Positions 41,461 to 53,511 of a stretch of 64,000 nt of DNA are shown one piece after another (position 1 is the first letter of the stretch; every line of letters starts with the position of its first letter). The notes beneath the pieces are model-generated. The model had not been told where the DNA came from and did no database searches. It saw nothing but the letters and a program-made list of their open reading frames with translations. Made by a program: the position numbers and the translations under genes. The stretch is taken from the NCBI GenBank assembly GCA_963920525.1, contig OY986438.1, positions 81,836,877-81,900,876 on the forward strand. Direction: 5' to 3'. The DNA comes from Dichetophora obliterata. Taxonomy: Eukaryota > Arthropoda > Insecta > Diptera > Sciomyzidae.

Positions 41461-43256
41461 TGTACCCCCGTGTTCAAAGTTTCTATCTGTTGAAAAAAAA
41501 AATTACGGCGATTCGGCAAGTACTTTAGGAGTTATCGATGTACTACATTATCGAACGCATACACACAGCAATCCACGGTTACGTTATTTTTCCTACCAAA
41601 TCGTACTACCCGCAAGCTGCTCAAAGGAACTTCGTTCCAAAAACAGTTCTAGGCTGTAACACGAAAAAGTCAATTTCTAAAAATATTTTAAAGTTTTTGA
41701 ACTTTTAAAACTGTTATCCACATATTTCTAGTTTAATAAATATTCAGCCCGATTTTGAATAATTTTTCCCTGAGAATCGGAAAAAGGAGTTTTCATTTTT
41801 AAGATAAAGTTCAAGAACATTTTGGATATTTTTAATGCACATTTGTTCATCAACCGTCAATATTCATGAGAAGGGCTCGGATTTTAATGACCTAAAAACT
41901 GACAAAAATTACCTAAAAAACGCAAACAATTATATTAAAAATAAACAAATAATAAAGCTCTAAAAATAAGATATTACTTAACTTAAAATTTATTTTATAT
42001 AATTTTTATGCATAGCGTTACAGAATATTACAACGAACATTTTTAAGTTATTAAAATTAAAAGAATGTCGATTGTCTGGCAGAATGTTTTTTTAAACAGA
42101 AAAACTTATTTTTACTTCTGCACTGACAAGAGAAACATATTTAAAAGACGATATGACATCGGCATGACATAAGTTATTCTTCTAATTTCATAGTATTGAA
42201 ATTTTTACCCCTTAATATTTCAGCAATAGAGCATAAAAATAGAGTTAATAAAAACTAGCATATCCTTAGTCAGTTTTACCACGCACAGAGCTTTTTTTTT
42301 CATCGAGGTCTATAAACAAAGCTACTCCTTTTACGAGAGATAATGTTTTTTGATTGAAGGGATTCTATTTTTAAAGGAATATGTTTAAAAATTTTCATTT
42401 TAAATTTTTTAATACGAAAAAAAACATTTTTAAATTACACTAAAATGACCTAAATCTCTAAAAATTACTAAAAAATTTCCCTAAAACTAGTAAAAATGAA
42501 AACTGAAACCGATAAAAACTATGAAAAACTACAAAAAAACTACCTAAAAGCTTTTCATATTTGGAATTTAGGAAACATAAATGGACGTTCTAAATAACAA
42601 GGAAATATCTTAAAAGCAGCAGAAAAAAGATGACATGTCATCGAAATCCTAGCCTTTTTCATGAGCGTAAGCAAAAAAATGTGATGTCCTTATCTGCTCT
42701 CTTAAAAATGAAAACTCCCTTTTCCGATTGCCTGGAAAAAATGATTCAGAATAGCTTATAAAAAACATGCGCTTAAAATTTTAACAGGTTGCTAGAGTAC
42801 TCTACTTTCAAATCTCATTAGCCAACGGTAATTGGATTTTGGCAACAACAAAGTGCACATTTCCGCATTTTTTTTTAATTTTCAAACAAACATTTTTAAA
42901 CTACAAAATTAGAAAAGAGCATTTGTACTTTTTGACTCTGGGGTCGTTCAAACATTACGTAAGCAGATACTTTGCAAGTATTAACCCCTTTCCCCTCGTC
43001 ATCAAGAAAAGCAAAGCGCTTACCCCACGGAGATAATTATTTTGCTTGAATCAAGCAAATTTTTTGCTTAAAGAAAATCAGCAAAACTTTGCTCAATAAT
43101 GGTGTGATTTAAGAAAAAGATTGCTAAATTGAAATCACTTCTCATGTATTTAGGAAAAAGCAAAATATTATATTAAATTAAAGCAAATATTTGCTAAGTC
43201 ATTATATACTCAAATAGTATACTTTTACTAAACTCAAGCAAATATTTGCTAAGTTA
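41461..43256. other. Unassigned sequence
   Basis: No gene. From about 43030 to the right edge there are degenerate AAGCAAATATTTGCTAAGT repeats that continue into the tandem duplication. Confidence 0.35.
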
Positions 43257-44462
43257 TCATAACCTCAAATAGCAAATTTTAAATAAATTCAAGTAATTTC
43301 TTTTACACATACGACCACACGTTTATTCTTAATGAAGAAAATTAGGCGACGATTGGTTAACAACTGCAATCACTTACACTCACTTACACGCACGCGCCCG
43401 AGGTTCAAGATAATGGTCATTATTCAATTTAATTTCTTTGGTCATGATTTCAATTCTATAATTATTTCACTCCAAAAATATGCAAAATTTCAGCAAAAAC
43501 TAATCTAAGTTTGCTATTTCAATTTATAATAACTTAATAACTTAGCAAATATTTTCTTAAATTAAGTAGAAGTTTGCTTTTGCAGTTTATTATAACTTAG
43601 GAAAATATTGCTTGAATTAAATCAAAATTTTGCTAAGTTATTATATAAAAGCAAATTTTGTTTAAGTTTTTGCTGAAATCTAGCATAATTTTGAAGTGGC
43701 TGAGGTTCAAGCGCAAGTTTTGCGTAACCACAATACAAATTTAGCAAACAGTTTTCTCCGTGCTCTCCTTTGCAAACATATACTATAGATAACTTATCAT
43801 ATAGGTGTACAATATGTACATTGTACATCTTAGAACAAGAAAAGCGGGCAAAAAGTTTTTCAAATTTTGCCTCCAATGCTAAAGCTCTTTCTCCTGAAGC
43901 TTAAGCTCTTGTCTCCAATGTCACTAACACAAGCACACGAGACACTTTCATTTACTCACATATTGCCTGCAGTACCCTGTAGGAAAATCAACTATCTTAA
44001 AAGTAATTGAAAAAGTAGTTTTTTGTCAACCACAACTAGTTGAAATTCTCACTTTTTTCCAAAGAATGAACTAACATTTTTTTTATGGTGATGTCCGCTA
44101 AATAAGTCAATTGACTTTCGTCTGCATATGTTTTTAACTACTTGTTGAATTAGTTAAATTTAAATTATCTTTTTAATTACTTTAAAATAAATTAATTGAA
44201 AACAGGTTAATACTCCACTTACTAAAGATGAATTTAAAAGCATAAAAATTTAATATTTCTATACATCAATGAGATCATTTATTTTATTGTTTTGCAAAAA
44301 AAAAAAAACAAAATACATAAATTAATATTAGTGAAAGCCTAAGATTAATAATATTTGATGAAATAGCATGATTAAAGATATGCAAACTTGTAATCTAATA
44401 AAAATTTGCAATAAAAACATGTCAAAATCAGAGTAGTCGCCGCATTAATATAATTCAAAGTA

Positions 44463-45710
44463 ACGGGTGGTTCAATTTTAAGGGCCGATGTTGATTTTGA
44501 ATAACTACAATTTTTTTTGGGAAATTATTGTCATTTCTTTTTATTGTGATAATATTAGTATGATTCAATTATGTATGGGACAAAATATCGGCCAAATGGC
44601 CGCCACGACCTTGGCGGCACACCTCCATCCGATGGTCCAAATTTTCGATTACGCTGAGGCATAATTGAGGTTTTATGCCGTTAATGTGTCGAATTATCTC
44701 ATCCTTTAGCTCTTGAATTGTTGCTGGCTTATCGACGTACACCTTTCTTTCAAACAACCCCAAAGAAAGAAGTCCAACGGTGTCAAATCACATGATCTTC
44801 GAGGTCAATTGACATCGCCACCACGTGAGATAACACGGCCATTAAATTTGTCGCGCAGAAGAGCCATTGTTTCGTTAGCTGTGTGGCAAGTGGCACCGTC
44901 CTGTTGAAACCACATATCGTCCACATCCATACCTTTCAATTCTGGCCATAAAAAGTTCGTTATCATCTCACGAAAACGAACACCATTCACAGTAACTGCC
45001 TGACCGGCCTCATTTTGGAAAAAATGCGGCCCGATGATTCCGCCACCAAATACCCCGCACCAAACAGTCACTCTTTGTGGGTGCATTGGTTTTTCGACAA
45101 TCACTCTTGGGTTATCATTCGCCCAAATATGTCAATTCTGCTTATTGACGAATCCACTAAATGTACCTCATCATTGAAGATGATTTTCTTCGAAAATTTA
45201 ACATCCACTGTTGCCGTTCCTTGCAACAATTCTGACCATTGACGACGCTTGAAATGGTCAAGAGGCTTTAGTTCTTGAGTCAATTGCACCTTGTAAGCGT
45301 GTAAATGCAAGTCTTTATGCATAATGTTCATCAACGACGAGCGTGAGAGGTGCAATTGTTGGGCACGACAACGAGTTGAGGTGGACGGCTCTTCAGCCAC
45401 ACTATCGCGAACAGCAGCAATATTTTCTGCAGTACGAGCTAAACGAGCATGCACTGATGTTTTCACATCTTTGTACGCACATTTGAACGATTAAATTGAC
45501 CGAAAAAATCACGAAGTGCACGATATGTATTTTGATTTGAACGTCCACTTTCATAATAAGCCTGAATAACTTTTACGCGTTGCTCGATTGTGTATCTTTC
45601 CATGGTTCAAATTCAATTAGTCTGAAGTTGAGAAATGTCAAATGAAATGCAGAAAAAACTTGACGTTTAGGTGTGGTTCACATTCAACATCTTAAAATTT
45701 AACCACCCTT
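44463..45710 (-). mobile_element. Full-length mariner (DD41D, rosa-like), copy A
   Basis: 1,248 bp flanked by TA. TIRs ACGGGTGGTTCAATTTTAAG and AAGGGTGGTTAAATTTTAAG (18/20). Both ends are present but the transposase is dead. It sits in non-coding DNA inside the tandem duplication. Confidence 0.9.
44569..45603 (-). pseudogene. Mariner transposase, DD41D spacing, dead (copy A)
   Basis: Start ATG at 45603 (MERYTIEQRVKVIQAYYESG). Helix-turn-helix region, then LDHFKRRQW, the first Asp in IIFNDEVHLV, VTVWCGVFGGGIIGPHFF, the second Asp in QQDGATCHTA, and the third in CDLTPLD. Forty-one residues lie between the second and third Asp, the spacing of the rosa subfamily first described from fruit flies. 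Two single-base frameshifts (near 45470 and 45100) and one in-frame stop (a TGA where the family has Trp, near 44805) kill it. The end is VCRQGRGGHLADILSHT. Confidence 0.88.
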
Positions 45711-45948
45711 TAGTTTTTAAGCCACTTGTTTTGAAGTTTTCAATTACTTTATATGTAATGCAATAGAAACTATTCAAAATTGAAGTGGATGCCGCCTTAA
45801 TTTATTTCAATGTAGTTCATAAACTAGTTTATTTTAAATTAGTTTTTTAATTATTGTTTTTAAAAACAAGTTAGTTTGCTCCTATAGGGTTGAAAAGCAG
45901 TTTTACAACTGTTGTTGTTATGTATATTATTTCAACGTAGTTAAAACA

Positions 45949-46035
45949 GTGTGAATGGCTCAGTCGGCTAAGGCCATAGTTTTTATTCTAGTTTTATGAA
46001 ATCTTAAGTAGTGAGTTCAAATCCTACCAGAAACA
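45949..46035 (+). ncRNA. tRNA-like Pol III unit (copy A)
   Basis: Perfect A box TGGCTCAGTCGG (45956-45967) and B box GTTCAAATC (46015-46023), 47 bases apart, followed by a run of six T after the 3' side (about 46037), a Pol III terminator. The T-arm pairs imperfectly and the acceptor stem does not close, so it is unlikely to be a working tRNA: a tRNA pseudogene or SINE head. Copy B lies at 50216-50302. Confidence 0.5.
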
Positions 46036-46380
46036 CATTTTTTATGGCTTTTCGTTTTGGTTTTTTTTTAGTTTGTTCTATTTTTTTAGTAATTTCAGTC
46101 TGTTTTTTTTGCATTAATTGCTTTTAATATCAAGCCTGTCATTTTGCAAATCGCTTGCATTACGAATTTTGTCAATTGACCACCGAACAAAATAAAACGA
46201 GCAAGACAAAATCAATTATATTTTTTTTTGTGTGTTCAATACACTTTTCATCGACATTTAACCATATGTTTAAATCATCATTTCGATAAGAGTGGTCCAA
46301 AATAATCTAAAGTGAAAAAAATTTACAAACACAAGACAACACAAGACATAACAACTAACCATGCGCTTACATAGATCTAA

Positions 46381-47519
46381 TCATACATTAGTTTTCAATC
46401 TACTTTTGAGTTGAACTTTCGATAAGTTAACGTAAAAAAAGCTACAGTTGTTAACAAAGGTACTCATGCGATGTAAAGGAGTAGTAGCTATATAATTTGT
46501 TCTACTAAAAGGTAAGTAAATTAAAGTGTTAGCATTTCTACTGCTTCTACGGTAAGTGTTAAAATTTATAAGAGTAAAGAGTTCTGGTGAATCGAATACA
46601 CGAGTTATGAGTTGGTGTAAATAGACGATATCCGCAGATTTTTTTCTCTCATTTAAAGATTGCATTTTTAATAGTTTTAAACAACCCTCATAAGGAGGAA
46701 GATTTAAAGTGTCAGTTGCACTTAAGCCCCTTAGAGCAAACCGAACAAAACGTTTTTGGATTCTCTCTATACGTTCAACATGTACATTGTAACTTGGGGA
46801 CCAAACTTGACTTGCATACTCTAATTGAGGTCGCACAATTGCATAATACAGCGTTGTAGTTGTGATCATACTATTAAATTCTTTGGCCAAGCGTTTTATA
46901 AACCCGAGCATAGAAGATGCTTTTTTACAAATGTAATCAATATGAACGTTAAACGATAGCTTAGAATCCATGCATATACCCAGATCTTTGACAGCATCTA
47001 CACGACTTGATGCAGTATCTTTTATCTTATAATCAAAAATTAAATTATTCCTTTTTCGCGAAAAGGTCATAGTTTGGCATTTATTTGAATTTAGAAAATT
47101 ATTGTTTTTAGAACACCAAATTTCAAAGGATTTCAAATCAGACTGGAGCAGATCTGAATTGTCTTTAGCATCTATTGTTCTGTATATTTTCATGTCATCT
47201 GCATAGATAAGTAGATGAGAGTGTTTGATGATGTGGGTTACATCATTAATGGCTAAAATAAACAGAAGTGGACCAAGGTGGCTATCTTGAGGAACACCTG
47301 ATTCTGCAATAAATTCAGCTGACAATACGATTCGAAATCGTATTTGATAAGATCGCTCTGTCAGATACGATTGAACCCAGCTTACAAAAAATTGTGGAAA
47401 ACCCATTAACTTTAGTTTAAATAGAATTAAGTTGTGTGGCAGTTTATCTAATGCTTTACTGAAATCAGTGTACAAACAGTCGACCTGGTTACCTGAATAA
47501 AATGAATTTAAGCAAAAGT
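46381..47519 (-). pseudogene. LINE reverse transcriptase, cut by the duplication edge (copy A)
   Basis: The C-terminal ~380 codons of the RT found complete at 50648-52207: YTDFSKALDKLPHN, GVPQDSHLGPLLF, the catalytic IYADDMKIY and the thumb/C-terminus, all in one frame. Upstream the frame is replaced by the start of duplication copy B. It shows that the duplication happened after the LINE inserted. Confidence 0.9.
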
Positions 47520-48729
47520 AACCTCATAACCTCAAATAGCAAATTTTAAATAAATTCAAGTAATTTCTTTTACACATACGACCACACGTTTATTCTTAAT
47601 GAAGAAAATTAGGCGACGATTGGTTAACAACTGCAATCACTTACACTCACTTACACGCACGCGCCCGAGGTTCAAGATAATGGTCATTATTCAATTTAAT
47701 TTCTTTGGTCATGATTTCAATTCTATAATTATTTCACTCCAAAAATATGCAAAATTTCAGCAAAAACTAATCTAAGTTTGCTATTTCAATTTATAATAAC
47801 TTAATAACTTAGCAAATATTTTCTTAAATTAAGTAGAAGTTTGCTTTTGCAGTTTATTATAACTTAGGAAAATATTGCTTGAATTAAATCAAAATTTTGC
47901 TAAGTTATTATATAAAAGCAAATTTTGTTTAAGTTTTTGCTGAAATCTAGCATAATTTTGAAGTGGCTGAGGTTCAAGCGCAAGTTTTGCGTAACCACAA
48001 TACAAATTTAGCAAACAGTTTTCTCCGTGCTCTCCTTTGCAAACATATACTATAGATAACTTATCATATAGGTGTACAATATGTACATTGTACGTCTTAG
48101 AACAAGAAAAGCGGGCAAAAAGTTTTTCAAATTTTGCCTCCAATGCTAAAGCTCTTTCTCCTGAAGCTTAAGCTCTTGTCTCCAATGTCACTAACACAAG
48201 CACACGAGACACTTTCATTTACTCACATATTGCCTGCAGTACCCTGTAGGAAAATCAACTATCTTAAAAGTAATTGAAAAAGTAGTTTTTTGTCAACCAC
48301 AACTAGTTGAAATTCTCACTTTTTTCCAAAGAATGAACTAACATTTTTTTTATGGTGATGTCCGCTAAATAAGTCAATTGACTTTCGTCTGCATATGTTT
48401 TTAACTACTTGTTGAATTAGTTAAATTTAAATTATCTTTTTAATTACTTTAAAATAAATTAATTGAAAACAGGTTAATACTCCACTTACTAAAGATGAAT
48501 TTAAAAGCATAAAAATTTAATATTTCTATACATCAATGAGATCATTTATTTTATTGTTTTGCAAAAAAAAAAAAACAAAATACATAAATTAATATTAGTG
48601 AAAGCCTAAGATTAATAATATTTGATGAAATAGCATGATTAAAGATATGCAAACTTGTAATCTAATAAAAATTTGCAATAAAAACATGTCAAAATCAGAG
48701 TAGTCGCCGCATTAATATAATTCAAAGTA

Positions 48730-49977
48730 ACGGGTGGTTCAATTTTAAGGGCCGATGTTGATTTTGAATAACTACAATTTTTTTTGGGAAATTATTGTCA
48801 TTTCTTTTTATTGTGATAATATTAGTATGATTCAATTATGTATGGGACAAAATATCGGCCAAATGGCCGCCACGACCTTGGCGGCACACCTCCATCCGAT
48901 GGTCCAAATTTTCGATTACGCTGAGGCATAATTGAGGTTTTATGCCGTTAATGTGTCGAATTATCTCATCCTTTAGCTCTTGAATTGTTGCTGGCTTATC
49001 GACGTACACCTTTCTTTCAAACAACCCCAAAGAAAGAAGTCCAACGGTGTCAAATCACATGATCTTCGAGGTCAATTGACATCGCCACCACGTGAGATAA
49101 CACGGCCATTAAATTTGTCGCGCAGAAGAGCCATTGTTTCGTTAGCTGTGTGGCAAGTGGCACCGTCCTGTTGAAACCACATATCGTCCACATCCATACC
49201 TTTCAATTCTGGCCATAAAAAGTTCGTTATCATCTCACGAAAACGAACACCATTCACAGTAACTGCCTGACCGGCCTCATTTTGGAAAAAATGCGGCCCG
49301 ATGATTCCGCCACCAAATACCCCGCACCAAACAGTCACTCTTTGTGGGTGCATTGGTTTTTCGACAATCACTCTTGGGTTATCATTCGCCCAAATATGTC
49401 AATTCTGCTTATTGACGAATCCACTAAATGTACCTCATCATTGAAGATGATTTTCTTCGAAAATTTAACATCCACTGTTGCCGTTCCTTGCAACAATTCT
49501 GACCATTGACGACGCTTGAAATGGTCAAGAGGCTTTAGTTCTTGAGTCAATTGCACCTTGTAAGCGTGTAAATGCAAGTCTTTATGCATAATGTTCATCA
49601 ACGACGAGCGTGAGAGGTGCAATTGTTGGGCACGACAACGAGTTGAGGTGGACGGCTCTTCAGCCACACTATCGCGAACAGCAGCAATATTTTCTGCAGT
49701 ACGAGCTAAACGAGCATGCACTGATGTTTTCACATCTTTGTACGCACATTTGAACGATTAAATTGACCGAAAAAATCACGAAGTGCACGATATGTATTTT
49801 GATTTGAACGTCCACTTTCATAATAAGCCTGAATAACTTTTACGCGTTGCTCGATTGTGTATCTTTCCATGGTTCAAATTCAATTAGTCTGAAGTTGAGA
49901 AATGTCAAATGAAATGCAGAAAAAACTTGACGTTTAGGTGTGGTTCACATTCAACATCTTAAAATTTAACCACCCTT
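48730..49977 (-). mobile_element. Full-length mariner (DD41D, rosa-like), copy B
   Basis: Second copy of the 44463-45710 mariner, carried along by the tandem duplication and not by transposition: the flanking DNA is duplicated too. Confidence 0.9.
48836..49870 (-). pseudogene. Mariner transposase, dead (copy B)
   Basis: Carries the same two frameshifts and the same stop codon as copy A, so the damage came before the duplication. Confidence 0.88.
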
Positions 49978-50215
49978 TAGTTTTTAAGCCACTTGTTTTG
50001 AAGTTTTCAATTACTTTATATGTAATGCAATAGAAACTATTCAAAATTGAAGTGGATGCCGCCTTAATTTATTTCAATGTAGTTCATAAACTAGTTTATT
50101 TTAAATTAGTTTTTTAATTATTGTTTTTAAAAACAAGTTAGTTTGCTCCTATAGGGTTGAAAAGCAGTTTTACAACTGTTGTTGTTATGTATATTATTTC
50201 AACGTAGTTAAAACA

Positions 50216-50302
50216 GTGTGAATGGCTCAGTCGGCTAAGGCCATAGTTTTTATTCTAGTTTTATGAAATCTTAAGTAGTGAGTTCAAATCCTACCAGAAA
50301 CA
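50216..50302 (+). ncRNA. tRNA-like Pol III unit (copy B)
   Basis: Same A box, B box and T-run as at 45949-46035, offset by 4,267 bp. Confidence 0.5.
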
Positions 50303-50647
50303 CATTTTTTATGGCTTTTCGTTTTGGTTTTTTTTTAGTTTGTTCTATTTTTTTAGTAATTTCAGTCTGTTTTTTTTGCATTAATTGCTTTTAATATCAA
50401 GCCTGTCATTTTGCAAATCGCTTGCATTACGAATTTTGTCAATTGACCACCGAACAAAATAAAACGAGCAAGACAAAATCAATTATATTTTTTTTTGTGT
50501 GTTCAATACACTTTTCATCGACATTTAACCATATGTTTAAATCATCATTTCGATAAGAGTGGTCCAAAATAATCTAAAGTGAAAAAAATTTACAAACACA
50601 AGACAACACAAGACATAACAACTAACCATGCGCTTACATAGATCTAA

Positions 50648-52207
50648 TCATACATTAGTTTTCAATCTACTTTTGAGTTGAACTTTCGATAAGTTAACGT
50701 AAAAAAAGCTACAGTTGTTAACAAAGGTACTCATGCGATGTAAAGGAGTAGTAGCTATATAATTTGTTCTACTAAAAGGTAAGTAAATTAAAGTGTTAGC
50801 ATTTCTACTGCTTCTACGGTAAGTGTTAAAATTTATAAGAGTAAAGAGTTCTGGTGAATCGAATACACGAGTTATGAGTTGGTGTAAATAGACGATATCC
50901 GCAGATTTTTTTCTCTCATTTAAAGATTGCATTTTTAATAGTTTTAAACAACCCTCATAAGGAGGAAGATTTAAAGTGTCAGTTGCACTTAAGCCCCTTA
51001 GAGCAAACCGAACAAAACGTTTTTGGATTCTCTCTATACGTTCAACATGTACATTGTAACTTGGGGACCAAACTTGACTTGCATACTCTAATTGAGGTCG
51101 CACAATTGCATAATACAGCGTTGTAGTTGTGATCATACTATTAAATTCTTTGGCCAAGCGTTTTATAAACCCGAGCATAGAAGATGCTTTTTTACAAATG
51201 TAATCAATATGAACGTTAAACGATAGCTTAGAATCCATGCATATACCCAGATCTTTGACAGCATCTACACGACTTGATGCAGTATCTTTTATCTTATAAT
51301 CAAAAATTAAATTATTCCTTTTTCGCGAAAAGGTCATAGTTTGGCATTTATTTGAATTTAGAAAATTATTGTTTTTAGAACACCAAATTTCAAAGGATTT
51401 CAAATCAGACTGGAGCAGATCTGAATTGTCTTTAGCATCTATTGTTCTGTATATTTTCATGTCATCTGCATAGATAAGTAGATGAGAGTGTTTGATGATG
51501 TGGGTTACATCATTAATGGCTAAAATAAACAGAAGTGGACCAAGGTGGCTATCTTGAGGAACACCTGATTCTGCAATAAATTCAGCTGACAATACGATTC
51601 GAAATCGTATTTGATAAGATCGCTCTGTCAGATACGATTGAACCCAGCTTACAAAAAATTGTGGAAAACCCATTAACTTTAGTTTAAATAGAATTAAGTT
51701 GTGTGGCAGTTTATCTAATGCTTTACTGAAATCAGTGTACAAACAGTCGACCTGGTTACCTGAATAAAATGAATTTAAGCAAAAGTTTGTAAAATCGAGG
51801 AGATTTGACATAGTGGATCTGCCAGTAACAAATCCGTGCTGACAAGTTGTCATGACTTTCCCACAGTGAATCTTCACACGATCATACACGAGCCGCTCAA
51901 AAAGTTTTGGAATCGGCGAGAGTTTCGCGATAGGCCTGTAGTTGTTTACATCATTCCTACAACCTTTTTTACAAATAGGACTTATAAAAGATTTTTTCCA
52001 AAAAAGTGGAAAAATACTTTCGCTAATTGATTTATTGAATAACATGGACAGTGGTTGACTTAGAACGGAACCGCATCGTGTTAACACTGCGGCAGGAATT
52101 CCGTCAGGTCCAGCATTAAAATCCTCATCGATCAACCCAATATACTTTAAAATATCCTCTGAAGTAAAGGATATAGAATCCAACGAAACCCTGGGTGTTG
52201 ACTTCAT
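50648..52207 (-). CDS. CR1-like LINE reverse transcriptase (ORF2, 3' part)
   Basis: 519 codons uninterrupted; ATG at 52207 is internal to the original ORF2. Reverse transcriptase for target-primed copying of the LINE RNA. Blocks in order: NAGPDGIPAAVL, FWKKSFISPICKKG, NYRPIAKLSPIPKLFERLV, QHGFVTGRSTMSNL, YTDFSKALDKLPHN, GVPQDSHLGPLLF (usual Gly replaced by Asp after PQ), IYADDMKIY (catalytic Asp pair), FSRKRNNL, VKDLGICMDSKLSF, and the C-terminal IERIQKRFVRFALRGL. The PQD change and the endonuclease loss upstream suggest an inactive copy, although this block itself is open. Confidence 0.9.
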   Translation of the reverse strand: MKSTPRVSLDSISFTSEDILKYIGLIDEDFNAGPDGIPAAVLTRCGSVLSQPLSMLFNKSISESIFPLFWKKSFISPICKKGCRNDVNNYRPIAKLSPIPKLFERLVYDRVKIHCGKVMTTCQHGFVTGRSTMSNLLDFTNFCLNSFYSGNQVDCLYTDFSKALDKLPHNLILFKLKLMGFPQFFVSWVQSYLTERSYQIRFRIVLSAEFIAESGVPQDSHLGPLLFILAINDVTHIIKHSHLLIYADDMKIYRTIDAKDNSDLLQSDLKSFEIWCSKNNNFLNSNKCQTMTFSRKRNNLIFDYKIKDTASSRVDAVKDLGICMDSKLSFNVHIDYICKKASSMLGFIKRLAKEFNSMITTTTLYYAIVRPQLEYASQVWSPSYNVHVERIERIQKRFVRFALRGLSATDTLNLPPYEGCLKLLKMQSLNERKKSADIVYLHQLITRVFDSPELFTLINFNTYRRSSRNANTLIYLPFSRTNYIATTPLHRMSTFVNNCSFFYVNLSKVQLKSRLKTNV

Positions 52208-53453
52208 ATATTCAAAGTACCCTTCATAAGGATTAAAAGAGTCTGAAAAAAATGACTCTTTAAAGAGATTGGCAAATAGACCACAAATTACGACGTGATC
52301 GTCAGTAAATCCGTCAGAGGTTTTAAATGATGAAGGGAGTCCATCAGATTTTTTTTGTGTTTATGAAACCCCAGAATTTCTTTGGATCAGACAATATTCT
52401 CAGCTTAATACTGTTTAAATAATTTTGATTTAAGGTAGCTGAGCAATTTTCAAAATTCAGAAACAAACGCTTGTAGATTTCTAGGTCATTTAAGTCTGAG
52501 CTACAGACATATTTTTTTCATGCCCTATTCCTGCTGTTGCGAAGAATCTTTAACTCCTTTGTGTACCAGGGGTAAGCATAATTTTTTGTAAATTTGAGGC
52601 TATACGGCACGGACAGAGAAAACATTGCAAAGATTTCCATATCAATAAAATTATTTGAATCATCAGGAGTGTTATTATTAACATATTCTAAAATTACATT
52701 AAGTTTACTTTAAAGTAAATGATTCAACTTCAAAAAGTCAGCTTTTTAAAACTGAATTCATAAACTTTATCTATTGAGTTAGACTTTACTATATTATCCC
52801 TGTCTAGTTTGTACCATATGCTCGATGGCGGATGGTATTCATCCACAGCAGTCAAAGCATGAGGGGACCCCTCAACAATCACATTGTTACTGTCTGTAGT
52901 TAAGACCAGGTCAAGAAGTCTTTCACGACTATTATAAATACAACTCACTTGTTGTAAGTCAGGACATATATTATCAACAAATATATGCTCTTGGCGTGTC
53001 TTCGAATTAGATGCACAAAAATATGTAATCCGCAAGGCTTGCATAAACTTCTACACTGCTCTTAGGAGGAACGTATGCATTAATAAGATATACATTAGAA
53101 TTGCAATGTACAACCATAATGCACATAAGTTCGATGTTAGCACAGCAGGGAATAACAATAATAGAACTAACGAAGGAGTTCCTTACAGCTAATAAGACAC
53201 CTCCACCGACAGCAGAAGTATTGTCAGCATGTCTATCTCTTCTATAAACTTCAAAACTGTTATCAAACAATTCTAAGTCAGTAATGCTTCCGTTTAACCA
53301 AGTTTCAGTCAGTGCGATAATATCCTCAGAGAAATTCTGAGACATTAAAAATATGTCTCGCGTCTTAGAGCGTAATCCCCTTACATTTTGATAGTAAAGG
53401 GATAACCTATTCAGTTTTTTTGGGATTGACGAGCGACTTGAGTCGTCCCTCAA
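52208..53453 (-). pseudogene. LINE endonuclease and linker remnant
   Basis: Apurinic-type endonuclease domain of the same LINE. 53453-53007 reads LSLYYQNVRGLRSK, IIALTETWLNGSI (catalytic Glu), GGGVLLAVRNSF and INAYVPPKSSVEVY. It then loses frame, and the part that should hold the GDFN box is missing. The next frame (53044-52730) resumes at the late domain (SRERLLDLVLTT; the final SDH motif is replaced by VDEYHP). The linker to the RT, 52730-52208, has several stops. The endonuclease cannot be active. Confidence 0.8.
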
Positions 53454-53511
53454 GACTTATTCTTAAGCTGAAACTCTGTAAAGAGTATATTATCAGTCCA
53501 CAAATTAGAGT

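Larger units (their letters stand above)
43257..47519. repeat. Segmental tandem duplication, copy A
   Basis: Matches 47524-51786 at a constant offset of 4,267 bp. It contains a mariner, a tRNA-like unit and the 3' part of a LINE. The right edge cuts the LINE reverse transcriptase at GAATTTAAGCAAAAGT and is joined through four extra bases (AACC) to the start of copy B. One base difference was seen by eye (GTACATCTT here, GTACGTCTT in copy B). Confidence 0.93.
47524..51786. repeat. Segmental tandem duplication, copy B
   Basis: Same content as copy A, but here the LINE continues past the duplication edge into its full ORF2 (51787 onward). Copy B is therefore joined to the original right flank, and copy A to the original left flank. 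Confidence 0.93.

Noticed and set aside
43976..45891. Larger TIR element around the mariner with CCCTRTAGGA ends
   Set aside because: Only about 10 bp match convincingly and no flanking duplication is present.
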